64,000 bases of DNA. Origin: Rutidosis leptorrhynchoides. Lineage: Eukaryota; Streptophyta; Magnoliopsida; Asterales; Asteraceae. The translations under genes and the position numbers were made by a program. The stretch's first letter is position 1; the number at the start of each line of letters is the position of its first letter. Positions 54,431-64,000 of the stretch are shown piece by piece. The notes under the pieces were generated by a model. That model was given only the letters and a program-made list of their open reading frames with translations. It was not told the origin of the DNA and did not search any database. The stretch lies in NCBI RefSeq assembly GCF_046630445.1, contig NC_092335.1, positions 4,197,501 through 4,261,500 of the forward strand. The letters run 5' to 3'.

Positions 54431-55340
54431 TTACCTTGCAAAGAACTCCAACCAGTTGTTTTTTTTTTTTTTTAACACTCCACCTTTATTCAACAAATTT
54501 CTCATTTTCATAACATCATCCCATCTCTCTGCAAAAGCATATATGTTTGATAAAATAATATAATTCCCGCTAATGGAAAGATCCAAATCGAGAAGCTTGC
54601 TAGTTGCAATTTCAGATCTAACCATGTTTCCTTCAAGCTTACGAGAACTTAATATCCTACATACCATTTGATCATATACATCATGTGCCAACTTTATCGA
54701 ACCATACCTTCCAATCTTCCATGATATCCATTAAGATGTTTCCAAGTTATACATCAATCATCTTGTAGTTATCTGTAACATACTTAGCAATAGACTCTGC
54801 AAAACTCTTGTCACCTATATTGACACATGCTATTATAACTTCACCGTGGTGACTCGAATCAAGTACCATATCTGCGTTATGCAGATGCTCAAAAGGATGT
54901 AAAACCTCCTTGAATCGGTCACATCGACTAGAGCCTGAAATCATTGCATTTCAAGAAACCAAGTCTCTCTCAGGCATGTTGTCAAACACCTTTTTTCACA
55001 TCCCAACTGTCCACATGAAAATTACATATGACTTGGAGAGTTACAAGCAGATAGATACGAGCTGAACCCCATCTTAAACTCTCTCCAAAAACCCATCTTT
55101 AACACGACCACAGGCTTTTAATTCAAATATATAATACATGTCAGGTTGTTTCTCAATAATCCAGGTCACGCACTTCATCAAACAGTTGTAGTGCAAAAAC
55201 ATGTCTCTGCGAGAAGGATTGGATCACAATGCTCCAAATTGGCAACGACGGTCCTTCAATTTGATCGAATACAGTAAGGGCTTTGCTCAGATTGTTTTGT
55301 TGAGGGCTATATGTACGGATTACAGGAAATATCTGCATAA
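54431..55340 (-). pseudogene. PLS-class PPR gene remnant
   Basis: On the minus strand, 55338-55210 reads KALTVFDQIEGPSLPIWSIV (a PPR motif). Further along is VFDNMPERDLVS, then a TGA where Trp is expected in the motif, then NAMISGSSRCDRFKEV, then a degenerate stretch to KSFAESIAKYVTDNYK (about 54960-54770). Finally NYIILSNIYAFAERWDDVMK (54570-54510), the E domain. The reading frame shifts several times and most motifs are missing: intact PLS-E proteins have 500 or more residues. Intact relatives work in mitochondria or chloroplasts in RNA editing or processing. This copy cannot. Confidence 0.8.
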
Positions 55341-55837
55341 AATGATTACATGTTGATCAAGCGATAAAAAGGAATCTTGTGATTACTGATTAGTTACCTG
55401 AATAACATATTGAGGTACAAGAAAAGATGCCCCACTCCACTTGTATATGCCCGTTTCGCTGGGCCCAAAATCGCTAGCTGGAAGAAGAAGAAAAAAAAAA
55501 ACGCCCCCTGCAAGAATCGAAGCTGCACCCATCTGAAAAGAATAAAGGTCACCAAGCCATCCAGCCACTTATGTCTTTATGTTATTATTTTACAGTGTTT
55601 AATATATATCCCTTAAAATTAGAGGGTTGGGCAAAATTTAAAAAGGTAATCAAAAGAGGGTGAAATTTAACATAATGTAAAGACAGGGGGTAAGGTGACA
55701 AAATTGTGAAAAAGTTTAAAAGGGGGTGAAATTTAACATAATGTAAATACCAGAGGGTAAGGTGACAAAATTGTGAAAAAGTTTCAAATGAATAGTTCTA
55801 TTTTTTTGTCTTCTTGTGTTTTGTAAGTAATTATTAC

Positions 55838-55903
<66 letters not shown>

Positions 55904-55904
55904 A
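55341..55904. repeat. Spacer with 66-bp tandem duplication and (ATT)n
   Basis: A block containing GGGTGAAATTTAACATAATG is duplicated at a 66-bp step (55659 and 55725). (ATT)n occupies 55834-55899. A minus-strand frame at 55383-55568 has a hydrophobic stretch but no recognised family. Confidence 0.6.
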
Positions 55905-56476
55905 TCTAAAAGACATAGGAAAAATGAATAGTACCTAGGGGTACTTTCGACTTTTTACGTTTTTTTTTCTCAAATTGCACAACAAAACCCCACACTTTAT
56001 CCAAAAAATCAAACCTACCCCTCAAACAGGGGGATAAATTGTCAAATACTCATTCTCATAAAAAATCTTAAACAAACTCCACCCAAATATTCAACGGGCC
56101 ATATCTTCGCGCTCGCAACGAGTTAAATTTTTCCGCCACCATCGTTAAACTCAAAATAATTTTAGGAACACAATGTCACTAGCTACACGCAAAACGGACG
56201 CTTTTTAAAAAACGCTAAATATTTGGAGTACTTTTCATACACGTTAATTCTCCGTTAAATTTTTAAAAGTCGACAATTCCATAGCGAAATGCGGAGATGC
56301 ATATATATTGTTAATTTAAAATAACTTTTAAATCTTTCACGGGTTATACCTTTTAGTTCGACTCGAGTTGCGCTTCAACGACATCATCGTTAACCACAAA
56401 ATGATTTTACAAACTAAACGCAATAAAATACATTAAAAACTGAACCCCCGCCGCGAAGCGAGGGCTCGAACACTAG
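55905..56476 (+). mobile_element. Non-autonomous Helitron 1
   Basis: Starts TCTAAAAG after an A and ends with a GC-rich hairpin (CCCCGCCGCGAAGCGAGGG) about 10 bp before the terminal CTAG, followed by T: the 5' TC / 3' CTRR and A-T target features of Helitrons. 572 bp, no coding sequence. Confidence 0.8.
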
Positions 56477-56481
56477 TTATA

Positions 56482-57000
56482 TCTAAAAACATAGGAAAAA
56501 TGAATAGTACCTAGGGGTACTTTCGACTTTTCACATTTTTTTTTTCAAATTGCACAATAAAACCCCCTCACTTTATCCAAAAAATCAAACATACCCCTCA
56601 AACAGGGGGATAAATTGTCAAATACTCATTCTCATAAAAAATCTTAAACAAACTCCACCCAAATACTCAACGGGCCATATCTTCGCGCTCGCAACGAGTT
56701 AAATTTTTCCTCAAAATTTTCCTCCACCATCGTTCAACTCAAAATAATTTTAGGAACACAATGTCACTAGCTACACGCAAAACGGACGTTTTTTTAAAAA
56801 GCGCTAAATATTTGGAGTAATTTTCATACACGTTAATTCTCCGTTAAATTTTTAAAAGTCGACAATTCCATAGCGAAATGCGGAGATGCACATATATTGT
56901 TAATTTAAAATAACATTTAAATCTTTCACGGGTTATACCTTTTAGTTCGACTCGAGTTGCGCTTCAACGACATCATCGTTAACCACAAAATGATTTTACT
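56482..57000 (+). mobile_element. Helitron 2, head-to-tail copy lacking its 3' end
   Basis: Follows Helitron 1 after five bases and repeats it almost exactly (TCTAAAAACATAGG...), with a small insertion near 56710. It stops at AATGATTTTAC, before the 3' hairpin. The copia-like LTR begins at the next base, so the 3' end was lost or displaced. Confidence 0.75.
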
Positions 57001-57310
57001 GTTATAATATATAGAATATAAATATAATAGAGTGGATAGTCAATTTTGATACACAAAATTAATGTTATTGTATTACCTAAAGTACTTGAATTCTTGCTAT
57101 AAATAGACCTTCAAGCAAGCATAATACTTGCTCATTCTTACAAGAAAATTTCTCTCTTTACTCATATACTCTTGTTCTTAAGATTTTCAAAGTCTATATT
57201 CAAGAACCAATCCAATAAAGGTAGTTATAAGCCTACTGAATTATAAACGTTATCTGCACGAAGTGCTCCGTATAATCAAGGTTTATCTAAGCAAGCACAA
57301 GTCACTAATC
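57000..57310 (+). mobile_element. Ty1/copia-like LTR, left end
   Basis: TGTTATAATATATAGAATAT at the start, a TATA box in GCTATAAATAGACC (about 57098-57111), and a CT-rich leader downstream, as in plant copia LTRs. The right border is not fixed. The matching LTR lies outside the window. The copia genes at 62416-64000 may belong to the same element. Confidence 0.55.
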
Positions 57311-57394
57311 AAGGTAAGAAATTCTTTAACGATATCTTCTATTATTTATTAGTAAGGTAAATATTATTATCATCATAAGTAAAATTATATTTCT

Positions 57395-57752
57395 GTAATC
57401 TAACTTTTATTAATTTCACTAACATTTATATTTATGTTATTTAAGTTATATATGGTCGGTTATACCGCCTGAATTATATTTATGTAATCTAACTTTTATT
57501 AACTTCGCTAACATTTTATATTTATGTTATTTAAGTAATATATGGTCGGTTATACCGCCTGAATTATATTTATGTAATCTAACTTTTATTAACTTCACTA
57601 ACATTTATATTTATGTTATTTAAGTTATATATGGTCGGTTATACCGCCTGAATTATATTTATGTAATCTAACTTTTATTAACTTCACTAACATTTATATT
57701 TATGTTATTTAAGTTATATATGGTCGGTTATACCGCTTGAATTATATTGCTT
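57395..57752 (+). repeat. 89-bp tandem repeat, four copies
   Basis: Units begin at GTAATCTAAC at 57395, 57484, 57574 and 57663, with a partial fifth. Each contains GGTCGGTTATACCGCCTG. The copies are nearly identical, so the array is recent. Confidence 0.85.
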
Positions 57753-57765
57753 TAATCTAACTCTT

Positions 57766-57870
57766 ATTAATTTCACTCAACTCTTCGGTGGTAACACCAA
57801 TCTCCTTCGTTTTGATGATGACAACACCGTCCATCTCCACCTCAACGAATACACTGGCAAGTGTTCAAAT
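57766..57870 (+). pseudogene. Possible xyloglucan endotransglucosylase (XTH) fragment
   Basis: Plus-strand reading FTQLFGGNTNLLRFDDDNTV followed by HLHLNEYTG resembles the N-terminal beta-sandwich of XTH enzymes (usual pattern LFGDGNLVR...SVHLxLDxxTGSGF). It breaks off just after the TG and the catalytic exon is absent. Such enzymes cut and rejoin wall xyloglucan; this piece could not. A captured gene scrap or a chance match inside the element leader are both possible. Confidence 0.4.
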
Positions 57871-59276
57871 TCGGAAGTACGCTGCTTCGAACCGGTGTAT
57901 CCTGAGAACAGACGACGAATCGGTTTAAGGGAATTGTGTCAAACACAAGCCCGGTTCAAACCTTCAATCGGTTAGATCAATTTATTTTTAGTTTATGATT
58001 ACATGATTGTTATATGAATATTATGTTTGTGTAATCTATATGTTTCAGTTTCGTATATAATTTATCTACAAACTAAAATAGATTACCTATTAAGTTTTGC
58101 GATATTTATAAAATACCATACCATTATATTTTTTTAATAGGACACTATTACAGAGTAATAGTTAAGTGATCACAAATTGAAAAATAGTTTTACTTATTGA
58201 TAAAAAAAAAAATACATATAAAACCACAGCTGATTAGAAGGTTAAGTTGTGACTTGTGAAGATGAAATGAACATGAAAGAGAAAGATGGTGTTATGTCAC
58301 ACTTTTCAATACATATAATACCGAGTAAGAAAAATATAAAATCATCATTAATACCCATATACCTATATACATGTACCTATTTAAACTGTTAAATTATTGA
58401 CTTTGGTCCAAAGAAGAAAAAAAATAGGTCCAAATACATAAAGTCATGTTTGATGCTATATACATTGATCTGTAATACACATGCTATCTTTAGTACACAT
58501 GTTATTTGTATTCACTGTAAGTTATGTTTTCGATTTCCGGTATACATACCGATTGCATGTGATCATAAATTTGCATGATATGATTAATCATTTCGTTTAT
58601 CTAATACACCTAATAAAATAAATTGAATTATTTTATTATTTGTTGATAATCATGAGATCATTTAATTATTTAATTATTCTAATTAACTTGTCAATCCAAT
58701 TCGTTTTATTTTGAATGTTGGTCTTCTACACATATACGGAGTATAAACTTATATGTTTCATCCAGTAAATTATTTGATTTATATATTAGGATATTGGAAA
58801 TTGATAAATGCTTAGTTTAATCTTTTATGTATAAACGGTCATGTGTATGATTTGCTATTGGTTGATGCTATTTAAAACTTAGATTTTTTTATGAAGTGTA
58901 TGTGTATGATATATGCTTTTTGTCTCGGCCTGTTTTTATGAACAACTTTTTACCTGCCGTGATAAGTATATTATGGATTAAGATGTGTTTTTAAAAAAAA
59001 AAAAAAATTAAAGATATGTTATACTTTTATGAGTCTTATGTCATACTCCATAATAGATTATGGATGCTCATGAAAAGTATACGATTTAAATCTTTTGGAG
59101 TATATTATATTTTGAAATATAAGGAATAGAAAAGGCAAAATTCATGTTACCAAATGATACGAATATTCTGATAAACAATGTCTTGTTTTCTCCCAAATCA
59201 AAGAGAAATTTGTTAAGTTTCTCTCATATATATCATAATGAATATGATTATCAGTCAATGATAACCGGAAATGAGA
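57871..59276. other. Non-coding AT-rich region
   Basis: No gene seen. 57880-57985 has an open plus-strand stretch ending at TAG 57975 without a recognised domain. Beyond that only AT-rich DNA. Possibly the inside of the copia element. Confidence 0.5.
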
Positions 59277-59285
59277 AATATCTAT

Positions 59286-59899
59286 GTAGCACCGAAAAGC
59301 GCATATGATAAAAAGCGCAGCGCATATGATTAAAAGCGCATATGATAAAAAGCGCGTATGATGAAAAGCGCAGCGCATATGATTAAAAGCGCATATGATG
59401 AAAAGTGCATATGATGAAAAGCACAGTGCATATGATTAAAAGCGCATATGGTGAAAATGATATATGATTAAAAGCGCATATGATAAAAAGTGCATATGAT
59501 GAAAATCGCATATGATGAAAAGCGCAGCGTATATGATTAAAAGCGCATATGATGAAAAGTGCATATGATGAAAAGCACAGCGCATATGATTAAAAGCGCA
59601 TATGGTGAAAATGATATATGATAAAAAGCGCATATGATAAAAAGCGCATATGATGAAAAGCGCAGCGCATATGATTAAAAGCGCATATGATGAAAAGTGC
59701 ATATGATGAAAAGCACAGCGCATATGATTAAAAGCGCATATGGTGAAAAGGATATATGATTAAAAGCGCATATGATAAAAAGTGCATATGATGAAAAGCG
59801 CAGCGCATATGATGAAAAGCGCATATGATGAAAAGTGCATATGATGAAAAGCACAGCGCATATGATTAAAAGCGCATATGGTGAAAAGGATATATGATG
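59286..59899. repeat. GCGCATATGATGAAAA tandem array
   Basis: About 35 degenerate copies of a 16-17-bp unit (GCGCATATGATGAAAA with GCGCAGC and ATTAAAA variants), organised in higher-order blocks of about 130 bp. It resumes at 62311 beyond solo LTR E, so it was one array. Confidence 0.85.
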
Positions 59900-61681
59900 T
59901 GTGACGATCGCTCCAAATCCATATGGACAATACGTCATTCATTGATTTCATTGCGAGGTATTTGACCTCTATATGATACGTTTTGTAAACATTGCATTCT
60001 TTTGAAAAGGCACACCATAAATGAATATTTAAATCAAAGGTTTTCGACATCTGATGATTTCTACATATAGACAATCACCGTAAATAATAGTTTACAATAG
60101 TACTTCCGTTGACAATGCAGTCAAAATAAGATACATGGTGATGATTTGGTGAATGCAACGTTTCCTTGAAAAGTATGTCATGTAAGACGCCATGCACATA
60201 GCTTGTCTAACATATAAGCAACAGCAGAAGACTTCTAGTAAACCTGAGAATAAACATGCTAACAAGTGTCAACACAAAGGTTGGTGAGTTCATAGTTTTA
60301 TTGTTTCGTATAATCTGTATGTAAAGGTGAATCACAAGTTTTCATTTGTTTCATCCAGAAACGTTTATCAAAATATTCTACAAAATTGAGCACCCTGGTA
60401 ACTAAACTTAACGTATATATAATTTGTACCCTTTGTATAATCATCTTAATAATACACGCAAACCAACGTGTACGCTTCTCAAATAGTATACGTCCGTTAA
60501 AAAGCTAGTGCTCTAGCTCGGACGGGAATATCAAGCCCTATGGATCCATATACTGTTATTCGCATCCACCAGTCCATATCCTATGTACTGGCAGTTACTA
60601 GTTACCAAAGCTAAGGGATTTTCGGTTTAAACTCAGCGTAGAATTTAGTTTGTACTTGTATCCATTGCGTTTAAAATAAAGTGCATGTATTCTCAGCCCA
60701 AAAATATATATTGCAAAAGAAATTAAAAAGGGAGCAAATGAAACTCACGCATATAAATCTAGTATTTTCAGTATTTAAAAACAGTCGCATGTATTCTCAC
60801 CCCAAAAATATATTGAGTAAAAGGGATCATATGAAACTCACCTTAGCAGCACATAAAGTTGTTCATCGTAATGTGACCGAAACTCGGTATATCAAATAAT
60901 CGTAGATCTCAACCTAGAGAACATATGTTGGTCAATAAATGTCTATCAAGCTAGGTCAGGTTATAGTGTATCACAATCCTAATGCTCGAAATTGACATAC
61001 AAAAGTTATTCAAAGTTGTTTCAAAAAGTCAATTTTAACAATAGTTCAACAAACGAGACGTACCTTATATAAGGATTTATTTACTCGGTTGGTAATATTA
61101 AAAAATCCATTTTATCAATCTCGTAAACAAGTTGTTTAAGTATTAATTGCAGATTCAAAAAGCAATTCCAATTAATGTCAATTATAATTCAGTTGACCAT
61201 ATCTTTTGATTCGTTCCTCGAAACTATTCGATATCTAAATGAAAAGTTATTGATTTTTCGCCAGCTTTCCGAAAACATGTATATCATATACCTTTTACCC
61301 TTCATATATGTATTTAATTCGTGATTTATTATAAACTGTTTAACGACGAAATTTAGTATACAAGCATGTATAAATATATATACTCAAGCACTAGACATGT
61401 ATACACTACTAATTTATAAAAGATAAAATATAAATGCTTACGTATCAATATTGTGATTCAATATTTCAGAAAAGTACGTAGACGTAACGGAGATGATAAA
61501 CACTAGGTTAAATATACGCCCGAACATTACCCATAACCTCCTTGGCAATAACCCATAATTTCCTTAGTTCTATCCCGCTCGAAAAACCATTTTGAAAGTG
61601 ATACGCTTAAGACCTCGTCGTAGTATTTTATGTATAATATTAATACTACTAATAATAATAAGATTAATAATAATATTAATC

Positions 61682-61779
<98 letters not shown>

Positions 61780-61824
61780 TAAATATAATAAATAATACGG
61801 AGGAATGTGGAAACCAGCTCGAGC

Positions 61825-61831
61825 TTTTATA
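61825..61831 (-). promoter_or_regulatory. TATA box of solo LTR E
   Basis: Minus strand CCTATAAAAGC, 24 bp downstream of the palindrome pair. Confidence 0.65.
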
Positions 61832-61855
61832 GGATTCTGGCCTGCTACAGTACCC

Positions 61856-61901
61856 CATGCGATCGCATGAGTTTTCAGTGTTTTTGCCATGCGATCGCAT
61901 G
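61856..61901 (-). promoter_or_regulatory. Twin palindrome in solo LTR E, upstream of TATA
   Basis: CATGCGATCGCATG at 61856-61869 and 61888-61901; cores start at 61859 and 61891 (32 bp). In the LTR's sense (minus) direction, 24 bp separate the second palindrome from TATAAAA, which begins at 61831: the same geometry as in element B, although the spacers and the LTR families differ. Confidence 0.8.
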
Positions 61902-61929
61902 GCCGCCTTATCCTGTTTTTGTTTGCTAG

Positions 61930-62095
61930 TTCGCCGACATCAAATAGTGTTTTACTGTAGCAAATAGTATTTACTGTAGCAAATCAATGTAGCAAAGTCG
62001 TGTCACTGTAGCACTGTAGCAAAATACGGGTTCACTGTAGCAAATAGTGTTTTACTGTAGCAAATAGTGTTTTACGGTAGGAAAGTCGTTTTTAC
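61930..62095. repeat. ACTGTAGCAAATAGTGTTTT repeats in LTR E
   Basis: At least seven ACTGTAGCA words, several in ~20-bp units with AAATAGTGTTTT. The complementary word CTACAGTA lies next to the palindrome at 61845. Confidence 0.8.
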
Positions 62096-62096
62096 T

Positions 62097-62144
<48 letters not shown>

Positions 62145-62315
62145 CATATAATTGTTCATGAATCGTTGAGAGCAGTCAAATGTAATTTAATACATGAAAC
62201 AGTTCTAAAATTTTGAAATTCAACTTCATAGACTTTGCTTATCGTGTCGGAAACATTAAATCATTTAAAGATAAAGTTTAAATTTGGTCAGAAATTTCCG
62301 GGTCATCACATGATG

Positions 62316-62415
62316 AAAAGCGCATATGGTGATTAATGAAAAAGCATATATGGTGATTAATGAAAAACACATATGGTGATTAATGAAAAGCACATATGGT
62401 GATTAATGAAAAGAA
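62316..62415. repeat. Continuation of tandem array, 23-bp units
   Basis: Units CATATGGTGATTAATGAAAA repeated four times, derived from the array interrupted at 59899. Confidence 0.75.
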
Positions 62416-64000
62416 TATTGAGAAAGAATCACCTATGTTTCTTGAAAGAATTCAAGGTTATATATATGGACCAATTTATCCATCATGTGGACCATTTTGA
62501 TATTTCATGGTTCTAATAGACGCGTCTAGCGGATGGTCTCATGTTTGTATGTTATCAAGCAGTAATATGGCATTTGCAAAGTTTCTTGCACAAATTATTA
62601 AATTGAGAACACATTATTCTGATTACACCATTAAAAAGGATGAGACTTGATAATGCTGGTGAGTTAACATCTCAAGTATTTAATGATTATTATATGTCTA
62701 CAGGGATTGTTGTTGAACATCCAGTTGCTCACGTGCATACACAAAATTGGTTTAGCTGAATCAATAGATAAACGTTTGTAGCTAATAACTAGACAATTGG
62801 TAATGAGTATAAAACTCTCAATATTTATATGGGGACATGTAAATTTACATGCTGCGACATTAATTCATATTAGACGAAGTGTGAGTCATACATATTCTCC
62901 CCGACAACTTGATTTTGGCTGAGAGCCAAATTTTTCCCACCATTAGAACATTTGGTTGTACAGTGTACGCTCTAGTTGCACCACCACAATGCACTAAATG
63001 AGCCTTTAAAGGAGGATGGGGTTATATATATTGGATATGAAACATCTTCAATTATAAGATATATTGAACCCATGACGGATGATGTTTTTACATCACGTTT
63101 TGCTGATTGTCATTTTAATGAAAAATTGTTCTCTAGATTAGGGGAAGAAATGAAAAATAAATAAAATGATGTTTCATGGTGTGAACATCAATTAAGGTAT
63201 CTTGATCCTCGCACAAAAGAATGTGAAACGAAAGTTCAAAAATAATGCATATGCAAGAACTTGCAAATCGATTACATGATGCATTTAAAGATACAAAAAG
63301 AGTGACTAAATTATATATAATAGCGGTAAATGCTCCAGCTCGAATTAAAATTCCAAAAGCTGGCAATAATGTCACTCTTGAGTCTTTGCCACGCATGAAA
63401 CGTGGAAGATCAATTGGTTCCGAAGATAAAAATCCTCGAAAATAAAATCAGCTGATAATGAGGTAAAATAAAGTGTTCAAGAAGAACCAAATATCAATAC
63501 TCCTTCTGCAGAGGATATTGATAATAAATACAGAAATTGCAATAAATTATGCAATATTATGGAACCGAAACGGAATGACAAATATTGATGAGAATTTTTC
63601 GTATAATGACATCATGAATAAAGATGATGATCTAGAACCAAAATTTGTCATTGAGTGTCAAAATATACATGACTGAGCTCAATTGAAAGGAGCAATATGA
63701 GCGGAATTAGAATCGCTCAATAAAAGAAAAGTTTTCGGATCAATCGTTATCACTTTTAAAGATGTGAAACGTATGGGATACAAATGAATTTTAATTCGAA
63801 AAGGAAATAAGAAAAATGAACTTACAAGGTAAAGTCAGACTTGTAACTCAAGATTTCTCTCAAAGACCAGGAATTGATTATGAGAAAACTTATTCTCCTG
63901 TTATGGATGCAATTACTTTTAGATACTTAATTAGCTTGGCAGTTTCTAAAAATTCAAAAATACATCTAATGGATGTTGTTACTGCTTATCTATATGGATC
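62416..64000 (+). mobile_element. Broken Ty1/copia pol (integrase to reverse transcriptase)
   Basis: Plus-strand pieces read like the copia integrase core (RLDNAGE-like block near 62640, HTQNWF/LAES near 62740), the integrase C-terminal part (RTFGCTVYA near 62950, GYETSSIIRYIEP near 63030-63070), a basic region (MKRGRSIGS near 63395), and the start of reverse transcriptase (VTQDFSQRPGIDYEKTYSPV near 63840-63900, then MDVVTAYLYGS at the window edge). Many breaks; a fossil continuing past the window. Confidence 0.85.

Larger units (their letters stand above)
59900..62310 (-). mobile_element. Solo LTR 'E' in the tandem array
   Basis: TGTGACGATCGC...GGGTCATCACA, 2411 bp, flanked by a perfect TGATG duplication (59895-59899; 62311-62315). 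Its left end is related to element A's LTR (TGCGAGGTATTTGACCTCTA). No internal region. It contains (TAA)n (61686-61780), the twin palindrome (61856-61901), a minus-strand TATA box (61831-61825) and ACTGTAGCA repeats (61954-62080). Confidence 0.92.

Noticed and set aside
55383-55568. Hydrophobic 61-residue minus-strand frame
   Set aside because: No family match and disturbed by a poly-T/A run; may be intron or UTR of the PPR remnant.
59142-60074. Minus-strand frames rich in MRCAFHH and ALLIICA
   Set aside because: Translations of the 16-17-bp tandem array.

Overview
This is plant nuclear DNA: very AT-rich and microsatellite-laden, dominated by nested LTR retrotransposons of plant clades, with intron-split host genes carrying GT-AG borders. 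The host proteins (plant sorbitol dehydrogenase, PLS-class PPR) fit a eudicot. Asteraceae is my guess from the look of the repeats, not something proven here.

Layout. 1-5064 holds two LTRs or LTR pieces in plus orientation (F and G). 5065-5420 is the centre of a large near-palindrome. 5421-44861 is one nested retrotransposon stack. Outermost is element A (minus strand, ~4 kb LTRs at 5421-12934 and 40852-44861, little coding content). A solo LTR (D, 7442-10903, duplication CATGC) sits in its left LTR. An Athila-type Ty3/gypsy element (B, 16588-40575, duplication ATATG) sits in its leader. Inside B's leader is a young internally deleted Ty3/gypsy element (C, 18745-25825, duplication TTATT, LTRs ~0.3% apart). 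44862-48500 carries fragments of an OB-fold/RPA1-like gene and a MITE.

48976-54339 is the gene-rich part: two complete NAD-dependent polyol dehydrogenase genes, head to head, about 0.5 kb apart. The minus-strand gene is an ordinary class I sorbitol dehydrogenase (366 aa). The plus-strand gene looks like class II, the group containing grape L-idonate 5-dehydrogenase (372 aa). They share a six-exon structure with identical lengths for exons 2, 3, 4 and 6. A decayed PPR gene lies downstream (54431-55340). 55905-57000 has two related Helitrons in tandem. From 57000 a Ty1/copia-like LTR, an 89-bp tandem repeat, a short xyloglucan-endotransglucosylase-like fragment and a 16-17-bp AT/GC repeat array lead to broken copia integrase and reverse transcriptase at the window end. 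That stretch is interrupted by a solo LTR (E, 59900-62310, duplication TGATG).

The most striking unexplained signal is a twin palindrome, CATGCGATCGCATG repeated at exactly 32 bp, found five times: both LTRs of B, two internal sites of B, and solo LTR E of a different family. In all three LTR copies the second palindrome ends exactly 24 bp before a TATA box. That fixed geometry suggests a shared promoter module that I do not recognise from known plant elements. Other leads are a 57-codon antisense membrane-protein ORF with its own TATA box inside A, a Pol III-type tRNA-derived head with a (TTA)n tail inside the A-family LTR, and the large inverted repeat centred near 5243.
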